From: Streptomonospora alba
GTDB lineage: Bacteria > Actinomycetota > Actinomycetes > Streptosporangiales > Streptosporangiaceae
NCBI RefSeq assembly: GCF_000826685.1
Contig: NZ_JROO01000001.1
Location: 62,001 to 126,000, forward strand
Length of the DNA: 64,000 nt
Direction: 5' to 3'
Shown piece by piece: positions 16,257 through 24,572 of this stretch; within the stretch, counting starts at the first letter, position 1; each line of letters starts with the position of its first letter. Below the pieces are notes generated by a model, which saw nothing but the letters and a program-made list of their open reading frames with translations, had not been told where the DNA came from and did no database searches. Both the position numbers and the translations under genes were made by a program.

Positions 16257-17093
16257 TCAGGCGTTGACGCCGTGCTCCCGCAGCAGATCGTTCAGGGCGA
16301 GCTTGTCGTGCTCCTCGCCGGCCTCCAGTCGCTTGAGGACCAGCAGGCACGGCATGCCGAAGTCCCCGCCGGGGAAGCTCTTGACCCGGTTGGCGGTGAC
16401 GCACACCGACCACGCGGGCGCCTCGCCGCGCGGGAGCTCCTCGCCGGACTCGGCGTCGAAGACGCGGGTGGAGGAGGTCAGGATCGTGCCGGCGCCGAGC
16501 TTGGCGCCGCGGCGCACCCGCGCGCCCTCGACGACCATGCTGCGCGAGCCGAGGAAGGCGCCGTCCTCGATGATGACGGGCGAGGCCTGCGGAGGCTCCA
16601 GCACGCCGCCGACTCCGACGCCGCCGGAGAGGTGCACGTTCTCGCCGACCTGCGCGCACGAGCCGACCGTCGCCCAGGTGTCGACCATGGTGCCCGATCC
16701 CACCCAGGCGCCGAAGTTGGTGAAGGAGGGCATCAGCACCACGCCGGGCGCCAGGTAGGAACCCCAGCGGGCGATGGCGCCGGGCACCACGCGCACACTG
16801 TCGAAGCGGGTCTTGAGCGGAATGCGGTCGTGGTAGTGGAAGCCCCCTACCTCGGCTTCCTCCATCGCCAGGACGCGGAAGCTCAGCAGGATGGAGCGCT
16901 TGGCGCGCTCGTCGACGACGACCTCGTCGGTGGCCTCGTCGACGAAGGCGACCCGGGCCTTGCCGGTGTCCAGTTCGTCGACCGCGCCCACGATCACGTC
17001 GCGGGCTTCGGTGTGGTCGGGGGTCAGTTCGGATCGGCGCTCCCAGAGGGTGTCGATCTCCTCGGGAAGCGGGCTCGTGAACGCGGTGGTCAT
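16257..17093 (-). CDS. dapD: 2,3,4,5-tetrahydropyridine-2,6-dicarboxylate N-succinyltransferase
   Basis: 278 residues. The C-terminal half is a left-handed beta-helix with hexapeptide repeats (GSGTMVDTWATVGSCAQVG, then SPVIIEDGAFLGSRSMVVEG) typical of succinyl-CoA-dependent acyltransferases. It matches the longer actinobacterial DapD type. It transfers succinate to tetrahydrodipicolinate, feeding DapC and DapE. It is a trimeric cytosolic enzyme. ATG at 17093 is chosen; a GTG two codons upstream is possible. It is probably co-transcribed with dapE. Confidence 0.92.
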   Translation of the reverse strand: MTTAFTSPLPEEIDTLWERRSELTPDHTEARDVIVGAVDELDTGKARVAFVDEATDEVVVDERAKRSILLSFRVLAMEEAEVGGFHYHDRIPLKTRFDSVRVVPGAIARWGSYLAPGVVLMPSFTNFGAWVGSGTMVDTWATVGSCAQVGENVHLSGGVGVGGVLEPPQASPVIIEDGAFLGSRSMVVEGARVRRGAKLGAGTILTSSTRVFDAESGEELPRGEAPAWSVCVTANRVKSFPGGDFGMPCLLVLKRLEAGEEHDKLALNDLLREHGVNA

Positions 17094-17397
17094 GGGCACG
17101 GAGCCTACCGTCGGCCGCCGCACGCCCCAACCCGGCGCACGCGGGCGGCCCCAGCGCCGTGTGGGCGGATCGCGTACCCCCCGCCGCGCCGCCCCGTTCA
17201 CCGAGGCCGGCCGGCCTGCGCCGCCTCCGTGCACACCGGGATACGGCCGGTTACACGCGAGCACCGCCTTCCACTACGCCTTACTATGCGTGCAGATCCC
17301 CTGCCCGGAATCGCGCGGCGGCCCGCTCTCACGGCCGGATCCGCGCGAGATCGATCCTGTCAGCCGAGGCGCGCCCACGCCCGCGTCCCCCAACCCC

Positions 17398-17403
17398 TAC
17401 GGT
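17398..17403 (+). promoter_or_regulatory. Leaderless -10 box of the lysozyme-like gene
   Basis: TACGGT followed by exactly 6 nt and the GTG start at 17410; no ribosome site is present upstream of that start. Confidence 0.4.
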
Positions 17404-17409
17404 CTGCCT

Positions 17410-18267
17410 GTGCCTGGAAAGCTCCGGAAAGTCTCCGCCTTCTTCAAGATCCTCGTCGTGTTGACGCTGGTCTGCGGCGCGCTCCTCGCCGGCGGGTACT
17501 ACGTGATGAACTCGGTGCAGCCGCTGGAGGTGAGCGAACCCGAACCCGTCGAGGCCTGCACGTTCACCGCCGACGGCGACACCGACTCCCTCGATCCCGA
17601 CCAGGCCGGCAACGCCGCGACGGTCGGCGGCGTGGCGTTCGCCAAGGGCCTGCCGCGCGAGGCGGTGGTGATCGCCTACGCCACGGTCTGGCAGGAGTCG
17701 AAGTTCTACAACGTCGAGTACGGCGACCGCGACTCGGTCGGACTGTTCCAGCAGCGGCCTTCGCAGGAGTGGGGCGAGCCCGAACAGCTGATGGATCCCG
17801 TCTACTCCACCGCGGCCTTCTACGACAAGCTGACCGAGATCGAGGGCTACACGGACATGCCGGTGTACGAGGCGGCCCAGGCCGTTCAGCGCAGTGCCGA
17901 CGGATTCGCCTACGACCAGCACGAGCCGGTGTCGCGGCAGATGGCGAAGGCGTTCAGCGGGGCCTCGGGACCCACGGTCTCGTGCGTGCTGCCCGACGGT
18001 GTGGGCGAGGCCGATCTGCAGGGGGCCCGCGAGGAGATGGCCCGGGTCTTCGGCGCCGACCCCCGCGAGGTGCCGCCCGGCGGCTCCTACGCCACCGGCG
18101 ACCTGGGCTGGGCCATGGCGCAGTGGGCCGTGGCCAACGCCAAGGACTACGGCATCGGCTCGGTGACCTACCAGGACCAGCGCTGGCGCGCCGAGGCGGG
18201 CCAGCAGGGCTGGACCACGATCCCCGAGGCCGACGCCGCGCCGCGCGGGGAGATCGTGCTGAATTAG
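17410..18267 (+). CDS. Secreted/anchored lysozyme-like (transglycosylase-fold) protein
   Basis: 285 residues with an N-terminal basic segment and transmembrane or signal helix (FFKILVVLTLVCGALLAGGYY), then an outside domain. The motif IAYATVWQESKFYNVEYGDR followed by DSVGLFQQRP is the catalytic-Glu region of a soluble-transglycosylase/lysozyme-like fold found in many actinobacterial wall proteins. It probably binds or cleaves peptidoglycan. The C-terminal 100 residues are unassigned. The GTG start lies 6 nt after TACGGT and lacks a ribosome site, consistent with leaderless translation; upstream in-frame sequence is antisense to dapD. It diverges from dapD and converges with dapC. Confidence 0.8.
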   Translation: MPGKLRKVSAFFKILVVLTLVCGALLAGGYYVMNSVQPLEVSEPEPVEACTFTADGDTDSLDPDQAGNAATVGGVAFAKGLPREAVVIAYATVWQESKFYNVEYGDRDSVGLFQQRPSQEWGEPEQLMDPVYSTAAFYDKLTEIEGYTDMPVYEAAQAVQRSADGFAYDQHEPVSRQMAKAFSGASGPTVSCVLPDGVGEADLQGAREEMARVFGADPREVPPGGSYATGDLGWAMAQWAVANAKDYGIGSVTYQDQRWRAEAGQQGWTTIPEADAAPRGEIVLN

Positions 18268-18274
18268 CGGGACG

Positions 18275-18321
18275 GGGACGCCGTTCTGCGGATCGACCGC
18301 TCTCGTGGCCGACGGCGTCCC
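18275..18321. terminator. Bidirectional hairpin between convergent genes
   Basis: 18275-18284 pairs with 18312-18321 (10 bp), and the loop holds a further GCGG/CCGC stem. It is placed 8 nt after the lysozyme-like stop and 78 nt before the dapC stop on the other strand. Confidence 0.55.
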
Positions 18322-18398
18322 GCGGTCTCACCGGGGAGTCCCGCCGCGAGGCCCCGGTCGAGCCGGCGCGCAGCGTCTCCGACGGCGGCGGGCGGGGC

Positions 18399-19514
18399 TC
18401 AGAACAGGGCGCCGAGCCGCTTGACCGCCGCGTCGACGCGTTCGTCGGTAGCGGTGAAGGCGACGCGCACGTGCCCGGCTCCCGTAGGTCCGTAGAAGTC
18501 GCCCGGAGCGACGAGGACGCCGTGCTCGGCGAGCAGCGCCACCGACCCCCAGGCGTCGTGATCGGGGTGGGCCGCCCACAGGTACAGCCCCGCCTGCGAG
18601 TGCGTGATCCGCCAGCCCGCGGCCTCCAGCGCACCGCGCAAAGCCCTGCGCCGGGCGCCGTAGCGGGCCTTCTGCTCTTCGGCGTGGCCGTCGTCGTCCA
18701 GGGCGGCGCGCATCGCGGCCTGGACGGGGCCCGGCATGATCATGCCGGCGTGCTTGCGGACCGCCAGCAGTTCGTCGACGAGCGCCGGGTCGCCGGCGGC
18801 GAAGGCCGCGCGGTAGCCGGCGAGGTTGGAGCGCTTGGACAGCGAGTGCAGAGCGAGCAGCCCTTCGTGGGACCCGCCGCACACGTCGGGGTGCAGCACC
18901 GAGACCGGCTCCTCGCCTTCCCAGCCGAGGCCGATGTAGCACTCGTCGGAGGCCACCACGGCACCGCGCTCGCGCGCCCAGGAGACGACCTTGCGCAGGT
19001 GCTCCACGCCCAGGACCCGGCCGGTCGGGTTGGCCGGGGAGTTGATCCACACCAGCCGCACGGGCGCCGGCCCCAGGGCGGTCAGGCCGTCGGAGGCGAC
19101 GGGTTCGGCACCGGCCATGCGGATGCCGATGTCGTAGGTGGGATAGGCGAGTTCGGGGAAGACCACGGTGTCGCCCTCGCCCAGGCCCAGCAGCGTGGGC
19201 AGCCAGGCCACGAACTCCTTGGAGCCCACCGACGGCAGTACCGCTGAAGGCTCGACGGTGACGCCGTGGCAGCGCGCCAGCCAGGCGGAGGCCGACGCAC
19301 GCAGTTCCGGGGTGCCGTAGGTGGCGGGGTAGCCGGGGCTGTCTGCGGCCCCGGCCAGGGCCTCGCGCACGCGCTGGGGTACGGAGTCGACGGGGGTGCC
19401 TACCGAGAGGTCCACCGGGCCGTCGGGGTGCGCGCCGGCCGTCGCCTTATGGGGAGCCAGGCGGTCCCACGGGAAGGCCGGCAACCGGTCTGCCACGCGC
19501 CTGCGATCGGCCAT
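18399..19514 (-). CDS. dapC: Succinyldiaminopimelate aminotransferase
   Basis: About 371 residues, PLP fold-type I aminotransferase. It shows WINSPANPTGRVL, the SDECYIGLGWEG strand and SLSKRSNLAGYRAAF with the PLP-binding Lys, the arrangement of actinobacterial DapC, which makes N-succinyl-LL-DAP from glutamate. Its position next to fdxA and close to dapD/dapE is the conserved actinobacterial order. Two ATGs are possible; 19514 is preferred because GAGGG lies 9 nt upstream, whereas the one at 19523 sits almost on that site. Confidence 0.9.
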   Translation of the reverse strand: MADRRRVADRLPAFPWDRLAPHKATAGAHPDGPVDLSVGTPVDSVPQRVREALAGAADSPGYPATYGTPELRASASAWLARCHGVTVEPSAVLPSVGSKEFVAWLPTLLGLGEGDTVVFPELAYPTYDIGIRMAGAEPVASDGLTALGPAPVRLVWINSPANPTGRVLGVEHLRKVVSWARERGAVVASDECYIGLGWEGEEPVSVLHPDVCGGSHEGLLALHSLSKRSNLAGYRAAFAAGDPALVDELLAVRKHAGMIMPGPVQAAMRAALDDDGHAEEQKARYGARRRALRGALEAAGWRITHSQAGLYLWAAHPDHDAWGSVALLAEHGVLVAPGDFYGPTGAGHVRVAFTATDERVDAAVKRLGALF

Positions 19515-19727
19515 TGCGTTCATCCCTCGATCTTCGCCGGTGCGCGGCGCGGGGCGGGTCACGCGACACACGTCGCCCGCCGCGGCGCGGCGGTGTCTCG
19601 CTGTTCAGGCGGGAGCCGCCGGCACGCCAGGGGTAAGGCCTCGTGTGCCGACACTCCCGCATCGGGAGGCGGACCCGCCGTGCGCGCCGTCTCGGATCGC
19701 AAGCGCGCGCACGGCTCGGCCCGCTCC

Positions 19728-20048
19728 TTATTCGGCCTGCGGGGGCAGCTTGGCGACTACGGAATGGTCGGTGTCGAGCTGGCCGACCTTGGACGCGCCT
19801 CCCGGAGAGCCGATCTCGTCGAAGAACTCGACGTTGGCCTTGTAGTACTCCGACCACTGCTCGGGAAGGTCGTCCTCGTAGTAGATGGCCTCCACAGGGC
19901 ACACCGGCTCACAGGCGCCGCAGTCGACGCACTCGTCCGGGTGGATGTAGAGCATGCGCTTGCCCTCGTAGATGCAGTCGACGGGGCATTCCTCGATGCA
20001 CCCCTTGTCGAGCACATCGACGCAGGGCTGCGCGATGACGTAGGTCAC
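19728..20048 (-). CDS. fdxA: 7Fe ferredoxin
   Basis: 106 residues beginning VTYVIAQPCVDV. Cys residues in QPCVDVLDKGCIEECPVDC and ECVDCGACEPVCP provide the ligands of one [3Fe-4S] and one [4Fe-4S] cluster, the FdxA type of actinobacteria, a cytosolic electron carrier. GTG at 20048 is the start: GGAGGAG lies about 7 nt upstream, while the longer frame to 20075 merely translates that ribosome site as Glu-Glu-Glu. It is located upstream of dapC on the same strand, the typical pairing, with a 213-nt gap that could hold a separate dapC promoter. Confidence 0.93.
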   Translation of the reverse strand: MTYVIAQPCVDVLDKGCIEECPVDCIYEGKRMLYIHPDECVDCGACEPVCPVEAIYYEDDLPEQWSEYYKANVEFFDEIGSPGGASKVGQLDTDHSVVAKLPPQAE

Positions 20049-20220
20049 GTCGTACTCCTCCTCGGTCTTCGCCACGTTGACCGCGTTTACGTGTCTTCGC
20101 TGTCACATAGCCTGGGCGATGCCGGAGAGCCTGGAGTGGACCGCCGGGCATCTGACACACGATTCGCACTATCCAGTATTGCGTCTACCGAGCGTTCCCG
20201 CGTAATTGGGGGTCGATCCC

Positions 20221-20484
20221 ATGGGCTCCGCCCCGCGCTTGAGGTCCGAACTGACTCCCGACCACGTCGGGCGGCGCGCCAACGTGCGCCTACGGCTGCC
20301 TGGCGGGGGATTCCAGGATATCGTCGGAGTTCTGGAGTCCTGGCAGGACGGTCTGCTACGGCTCCGTCGGCGCGACGGCACAGTGGCTGAAGTCACCGCC
20401 GACGACGTCGCGGGAAGCCGTATCGTGCCGCAGCAACCGCCGACACGCAGGCGCGGGACCGGCAGGCCGCCGACGGACGGCTAA
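20221..20484 (+). CDS. Small SH3-like domain protein (isolated N-terminal domain of GNAT-type acetyltransferases)
   Basis: 87 residues. The core VGRRANVRLRLPGGGFQDIV followed by GVLESWQDGLLRLRRRDGT resembles the beta-barrel domain that precedes the GNAT domain in actinobacterial proteins such as Rv0428c. Here the acetyltransferase part is absent and the protein ends in a basic tail, so it is either a stand-alone domain or a truncated relative. ATG at 20221 follows a G-run at 8-nt spacing; the TTG at 20206 is less likely. It diverges from fdxA, which often neighbours the full-length gene. Confidence 0.65.
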   Translation: MGSAPRLRSELTPDHVGRRANVRLRLPGGGFQDIVGVLESWQDGLLRLRRRDGTVAEVTADDVAGSRIVPQQPPTRRRGTGRPPTDG

Positions 20485-20528
20485 GCGCCCGCCGCTGATG
20501 TTGAAGGGGGAGGTGGCGAGTTCACGCC

Positions 20529-21857
20529 ATGCAGGAGACCGTCGCTTCCGCCCTCGCCCAGCTCTCCCGCGCCGACTCCCGCGCGGCCCAGGTCGCCGAG
20601 ACCGCGCTGTCCACGCTCACCGACGGCCGCAACCTCGAGGCGCTCACCCAGCACTCCGTCCAGGAGTTCTGCTGGTTCGTGCTGCCGGTGCGCTTCTCCA
20701 CCGACTCCGCCGAACGGCATTTCGCGGCACGCTCGCTGGGCCGCCTGTTCAGCCTGCTGGGGTTGGACCGCTACGCCGCCATCTGCACCTCCGGCGTCAC
20801 CCGCGAGATCCTGGAGAACCACCGGGTCAGCCACGACTCCGGCCGCCAGGCCTACCGGCGGGCGATGCGCGCCTCGGGTGTCGAACCGCCCGACCTGCCC
20901 GAGCTGACCTGGGGCAGCACGCTGGGATCGGCCGAGATCTCGGCCTACCAGGCCACCGCGGCGTCTCTGGAGCTCGCCGTCGCTCTGGACGAGCTCCGAC
21001 CGGGCACCCCGGCGTGGCGCAACTCCCAGCAGCAGCAGACCCGGGCCTTTCTGACCCAGCCCGACTCCCAGGGCCGCAGCAGGCTCGACCGCGTCCGCGA
21101 GGAGCGCGTGCGTGCTTGGCTCTCCTCGCCCTCCCACCCCCATCGCCAGCGGCTGTGGCCGCTGCTGGGCCAGTTGATCAGCGGCGCCGAGACCCCGCCC
21201 GACGCCGCCGCCGCGCTGGCGCCGGTGGTGCGGCTGCTGGACTACGCCGACGACGGCATCGGGCTCACCCAGATCGGCTATATCTCGCCCAGCGTGGTGC
21301 GCGAGCTGTGCGCGGAGTTCGACTGGGAGACCTCGCCCTCGCCGCCCCGCAGTGAAACCGACTCCACGCAGCTCATCGCGCTGCACAAGCTGCTGCGCAC
21401 CATGCGGGCGGTACGCCGGTCGGGGCGCCGGCTGGTGCTCACCCGGCGCGGGCGGCGCCTGCACGACGACACCGAGGCGCTGTGGCGCGCCGTCGCCGAG
21501 AGCGTGCTGGACACCGACGGCTTCGCCCAGGCCGCCACCGAGACCCTCCTGGGGCTGCTGCTGTCGTTCTCCTCGCGCTCGACGGGCAACCACGCCCGCG
21601 ACACCTGCACCGACATCGCCGAGGAGGCCCGCCTGGTGCTGGCCGACGCCGGCTGGGGAAGCGACGGCCGGCTGCCCGACACCCAGCAGGTCGGCTCGGT
21701 GCTGATCACCGTCACCTGGCTGCTGGAGACCCTGGGGTTCGTCGTCGGCGGCGACCTGCTGGGCGAAGGCGGCAGCCACCAGCTGACCAAGGCCGGGCAC
21801 GCGTTCTCACTGACCGCCATGCACCTGTCGGCGACCACTCCCCCGACCTCGCTGTAG
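20529..21857 (+). CDS. Conserved hypothetical protein (442 aa) with winged-helix-like segment
   Basis: Soluble, largely helical by composition, with no transmembrane helix or signal. I do not recognise the family. The middle has LHKLLRTMRAVRRSGRRLVL followed by TRRGRRL, a pattern like the end of a winged helix (recognition wing LVLT-x2-G), so nucleic-acid or regulatory binding is possible. The C-terminus (TKAGHAFSLTAMHL) has a similar wing-like ending. It starts at ATG 20529 behind GGCGAG; coding is clear from codon bias. It stands in a plus-strand run between the small SH3-like gene and the M50 protease, with no obvious functional partner. Confidence 0.7.
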   Translation: MQETVASALAQLSRADSRAAQVAETALSTLTDGRNLEALTQHSVQEFCWFVLPVRFSTDSAERHFAARSLGRLFSLLGLDRYAAICTSGVTREILENHRVSHDSGRQAYRRAMRASGVEPPDLPELTWGSTLGSAEISAYQATAASLELAVALDELRPGTPAWRNSQQQQTRAFLTQPDSQGRSRLDRVREERVRAWLSSPSHPHRQRLWPLLGQLISGAETPPDAAAALAPVVRLLDYADDGIGLTQIGYISPSVVRELCAEFDWETSPSPPRSETDSTQLIALHKLLRTMRAVRRSGRRLVLTRRGRRLHDDTEALWRAVAESVLDTDGFAQAATETLLGLLLSFSSRSTGNHARDTCTDIAEEARLVLADAGWGSDGRLPDTQQVGSVLITVTWLLETLGFVVGGDLLGEGGSHQLTKAGHAFSLTAMHLSATTPPTSL

Positions 21858-22015
21858 CCCCGGGGGGTCCTGCTCCACCCCGGAGGATGGCGGGTCCCGC
21901 CACCCGGTGCGCGTCCGGAGGCCGGTGCCCATAGCCTGGAGGCGCCGCCGCTGATCCCCCGCGCACCGCGCTTGCGCACGGTGTTGTGACCCGTTTTCCC
22001 ACGAGCTGGAGCACC

Positions 22016-22990
22016 ATGTCCGCGCCTGAGCCCACCGACCGGGACGAAGCGGCCGCGTTGCGGCCCGACGCCGACGCGGCCGTCGCCGGGGACGCCGACG
22101 AGCGCCCCGAGGGGGCCGCGCCGGTGGACGGCGACGAGCCGGAGGCAGCCGGCCCCGAGGCCGACTCCGCCGGGGAAGGCCCCGCCGCCGCGGAGCGGGA
22201 CGCCGCGCGCGGCGTCGCCGACCTGCTGCCCAGTCCGTTCTTCGTGCTGCTGCTGGGGATCGCGGGGCTGGCGGGCTGGTTCTCGTGGACGCGCGCGGAG
22301 GTCGACTGGACCGGTGACGACTCCACCGTCTACCTGCCCTTCGTCTTCATCCTGGCCGGGTGGATCATCTCGCTGGCCCTGCACGAGTACGGCCACGCCG
22401 CGCTCGCCTACCGCTTCGGCGACCGGTCCCTTCGCGGCAGCGGCTACCTGCGGCTCAACCCGTTCGGCTTCCGCGATCTCTTCGCGGGGCTCCTGATGCC
22501 GGTGGCCTTTCTGCTCCTGGGCGGGATCGGCCTGCCGGGGCCGGCCACCTACCTGGACCCCTCCGCCGTACCGGGCAAGGCCCGGCGCAGTCTCGTGGCG
22601 ACGGCCGGAATCACCGTCAACCTGGTGCTGGCCGCGGCGACCGCCGCCGCCGTCGTGCTGCTGGTCCCCGCGGAGATGTTCACCGACAACTGGATGCTCG
22701 GCGGGCTGATGTACCTGTGCTACCTCAACCTCGGGGCGGCACTGCTCAACGTGCTGCCGATCCCGGGCCTGGACGGATTCGGCGTCATCGCGCCGCACCT
22801 GCCCGGCGATGCGGCCGAGCGGATGCGCCCGTGGGGGCTCTTCGGCGTCATCGCCGTCTTCGCCGTGCTGTGGGTGCCGCCGGTGAACGTCGAGGTGCCC
22901 CGGGTGATGACGCAGGTGTTCGCCGGCCTGGGTCTTCCGCAGATCGACGTCGGTTTCGGCGAGGTGCTGCTGCGGTTCTGGGCGTCCTGA
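22016..22990 (+). CDS. Site-2-protease-like M50 zinc metalloprotease
   Basis: 324 residues. A 60-residue acidic Ala/Glu/Asp-rich N-terminus leads into a polytopic membrane domain. The catalytic HEYGH (HExxH) lies in a transmembrane helix, and LLNVLPIPGLDGFGVI supplies the third metal ligand Asp, the M50/S2P arrangement for intramembrane proteolysis. No PDZ or CBS domain is visible, so this is a minimal S2P. Substrates could include membrane-bound anti-sigma factors, but nothing nearby proves this. ATG at 22016 has GGAG 4 nt upstream. It converges on the mshB-linked gene. Confidence 0.85.
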   Translation: MSAPEPTDRDEAAALRPDADAAVAGDADERPEGAAPVDGDEPEAAGPEADSAGEGPAAAERDAARGVADLLPSPFFVLLLGIAGLAGWFSWTRAEVDWTGDDSTVYLPFVFILAGWIISLALHEYGHAALAYRFGDRSLRGSGYLRLNPFGFRDLFAGLLMPVAFLLLGGIGLPGPATYLDPSAVPGKARRSLVATAGITVNLVLAAATAAAVVLLVPAEMFTDNWMLGGLMYLCYLNLGAALLNVLPIPGLDGFGVIAPHLPGDAAERMRPWGLFGVIAVFAVLWVPPVNVEVPRVMTQVFAGLGLPQIDVGFGEVLLRFWAS

Positions 22991-23018
22991 TCGCGCCGCC
23001 GGAGTGCGCGGCCGCCGG

Positions 23019-23489
23019 TCAGGGGCCGGGGTCGGTGAGGACGACGGCGATACCCACGGCGGTGAGCCCGCCGAACAGGTAGCAGTAGTCGATCGCGGTC
23101 GAGGTCAGCACGACGTCGCCGCCCGAGGTCGCCGCGACGAGCGCGAACACCGACCCTGCCCAGCCGACCGCAGGCAGGCCCGAGCCCAGGCGCGAGCCCA
23201 TCCCCCAGCCCGCTGCCCGGCATCCGGCGAAGAGCGCCGCCAGCAGGACCAGCAGCGCGACGGCGGCGACGGCCTGCCCGGCCATGCCGGCGCGCCACAG
23301 GTAGGACAGCCACCCGGCCATGACGGTGCCGCCCAGCCCCGCGGCCGCTCCGGTGGCGAGCAGCGCCGCATACCCCAGCCCCGTGACGACGGGGTCGGCG
23401 ATCCGGGCGGCCGCCGCCGCACGGCTTTCGGCTGCGGCGCCGGGCGGCGGGGACTGCGGGTGGGGGGTCGGCTGCTGGGGTGCGGACAC
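23019..23489 (-). CDS. Four-helix membrane protein linked to mshB (DUF6113-like)
   Basis: 156 residues: a Pro/Gln-rich N-terminal 25 residues, then about four hydrophobic helices (GLGYAALLATGAAAGLGGTV, AGQAVAAVALLVLLAALFAG, and two more). It corresponds to the membrane protein commonly downstream of mshB in actinobacteria; the function is unknown. GTG at 23489 has GGAAGGA 9 nt upstream. It follows mshB by about 106 nt on the same strand and is probably co-transcribed. Confidence 0.7.
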   Translation of the reverse strand: MSAPQQPTPHPQSPPPGAAAESRAAAAARIADPVVTGLGYAALLATGAAAGLGGTVMAGWLSYLWRAGMAGQAVAAVALLVLLAALFAGCRAAGWGMGSRLGSGLPAVGWAGSVFALVAATSGGDVVLTSTAIDYCYLFGGLTAVGIAVVLTDPGP

Positions 23490-23595
23490 GGCGGTGGTTC
23501 CTTCCGGCGTCGTGGGGATAGCGGGCGGAGGAGCGGTCGCAGGGCCCGCCAGGCTTCGGCCGCGCCGGCTTCGCCGGGCTCGTTCGGCGCGGGCC

Positions 23596-24456
23596 TCAGG
23601 CGAACAGGTCGGTCTCGAACCCCTCGGGCCCCCGCCGCGCCGCGGCTCCGGCGATCTGGGTGAAGTACTCGACGCCCCGGATCTCCTGGGCGATCCCGTT
23701 GGACAGCGCGAACAGCTCGCCCTCGACGCTGATCTGGGTGGCGTGCGCGCGCATCGCCAGCGCCTTGGCGGCCCAGTGCGCCGAAGCGTCGATGCGCGCA
23801 GTGACGAGGCCGTCGGGCGTGCCCGGCGAGATGTCGCCGGGCCCTTGGGGCGCGCTGAAGGGCCCGGGACTGCGCCGCAGGCGCTCGGCCGACTCCTCCA
23901 GCACCGACTGCGGCTGCGCGATCGCATAGAGCTTGCGGGTCTGCCACGGCGTGCCCGGCAGCGCGCGCTCGGCGGCCTTCTCGAACGCCCGCACGGTGAC
24001 GCGGTGGGCCTGGATGTGGTCGGGGTGGCCGTATCCCCCGTTGTCGTCGTAGGTGACGACGACCTGCGGGCGCACCTCGCGGATGACCGTCGCGAGCATG
24101 TGCGCGGCCTCCTCCACGTCGGCCTGCCAGAAGCAGCCGGAACCGTCGTTGGTCGCCGCGCCCATCATCCCGGAGTCGCGGTAGCGGCCCGGCCCGCCGA
24201 GGAAGCGGTGGTCGCGCACCCCCGAAGCCAGGCAGGCCTTGTCCAGCTCGCCGACCCGGTACTCGCCGAGGGTGTCGTCGCGGTCGGAGCCCAGGTGCGC
24301 GAGCTCGGCGGGGATGATCTCGCCCTCCTCGCCGCGCGTACACGTCACCAGGGTGACCTCGGCTCCTTCGGCGGCGTACTTGGCCATGGTCGCGCCGGTG
24401 ACGATGCTCTCGTCGTCGGGGTGAGCGTGCACCAGCAGCAATCGCCGATCTGTCAT
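23596..24456 (-). CDS. mshB: N-acetyl-1-D-myo-inositol-2-amino-2-deoxy-glucopyranoside deacetylase (mycothiol synthesis)
   Basis: 286 residues, PIG-L/LmbE-family zinc deacetylase. It has the N-terminal metal motif HAHPDDESI and the second ligand region [12 protein letters not shown]. The length and the [16 protein letters not shown] stretch fit MshB, which deacetylates GlcNAc-inositol in mycothiol biosynthesis, a thiol specific to actinobacteria. A mycothiol S-conjugate amidase is the close alternative. The ATG at 24456 lies 7 nt after TATCGT and has no ribosome site, so the mRNA is probably leaderless. It diverges from the S9 peptidase. Confidence 0.9.
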   Translation of the reverse strand: MTDRRLLLVHAHPDDESIVTGATMAKYAAEGAEVTLVTCTRGEEGEIIPAELAHLGSDRDDTLGEYRVGELDKACLASGVRDHRFLGGPGRYRDSGMMGAATNDGSGCFWQADVEEAAHMLATVIREVRPQVVVTYDDNGGYGHPDHIQAHRVTVRAFEKAAERALPGTPWQTRKLYAIAQPQSVLEESAERLRRSPGPFSAPQGPGDISPGTPDGLVTARIDASAHWAAKALAMRAHATQISVEGELFALSNGIAQEIRGVEYFTQIAGAAARRGPEGFETDLFA

Positions 24457-24463
24457 GGTCTGG

Positions 24464-24469
24464 ACGATA
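24464..24469 (-). promoter_or_regulatory. Leaderless -10 box of mshB
   Basis: TATCGT on the minus strand, 7 nt before the ATG at 24456; no ribosome site in between. Confidence 0.45.
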
Positions 24470-24560
24470 CCCCGGTCGGGTCCCAGGACACGGCATCGCG
24501 CGCCCCGGCCGCCGATGTGGGTACGAGCGGCGGCATCCGCGGCGGGCGCCGCGGATGGGC

Positions 24561-24566
24561 CACAAT
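24561..24566 (+). promoter_or_regulatory. Leaderless -10 box of the S9 peptidase
   Basis: CACAAT, exactly 6 nt before the ATG at 24573, with no ribosome site. Weaker than the other examples because the first base is C. Confidence 0.35.
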
Positions 24567-24572
24567 CGACGC

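Noticed and set aside
15034-17130. A single 698-codon minus frame covering both dapE and dapD
   Set aside because: Only the dapE part matches a protein family; the upstream part is the wrong frame of dapD, and dapE has its own ATG at 16098.
21860-21885. Small CCGGGG/CCCCGG hairpin after the 442-residue gene
   Set aside because: Only 6 bp of stem with a 12-nt loop; too weak to call a terminator in DNA this G+C-rich.
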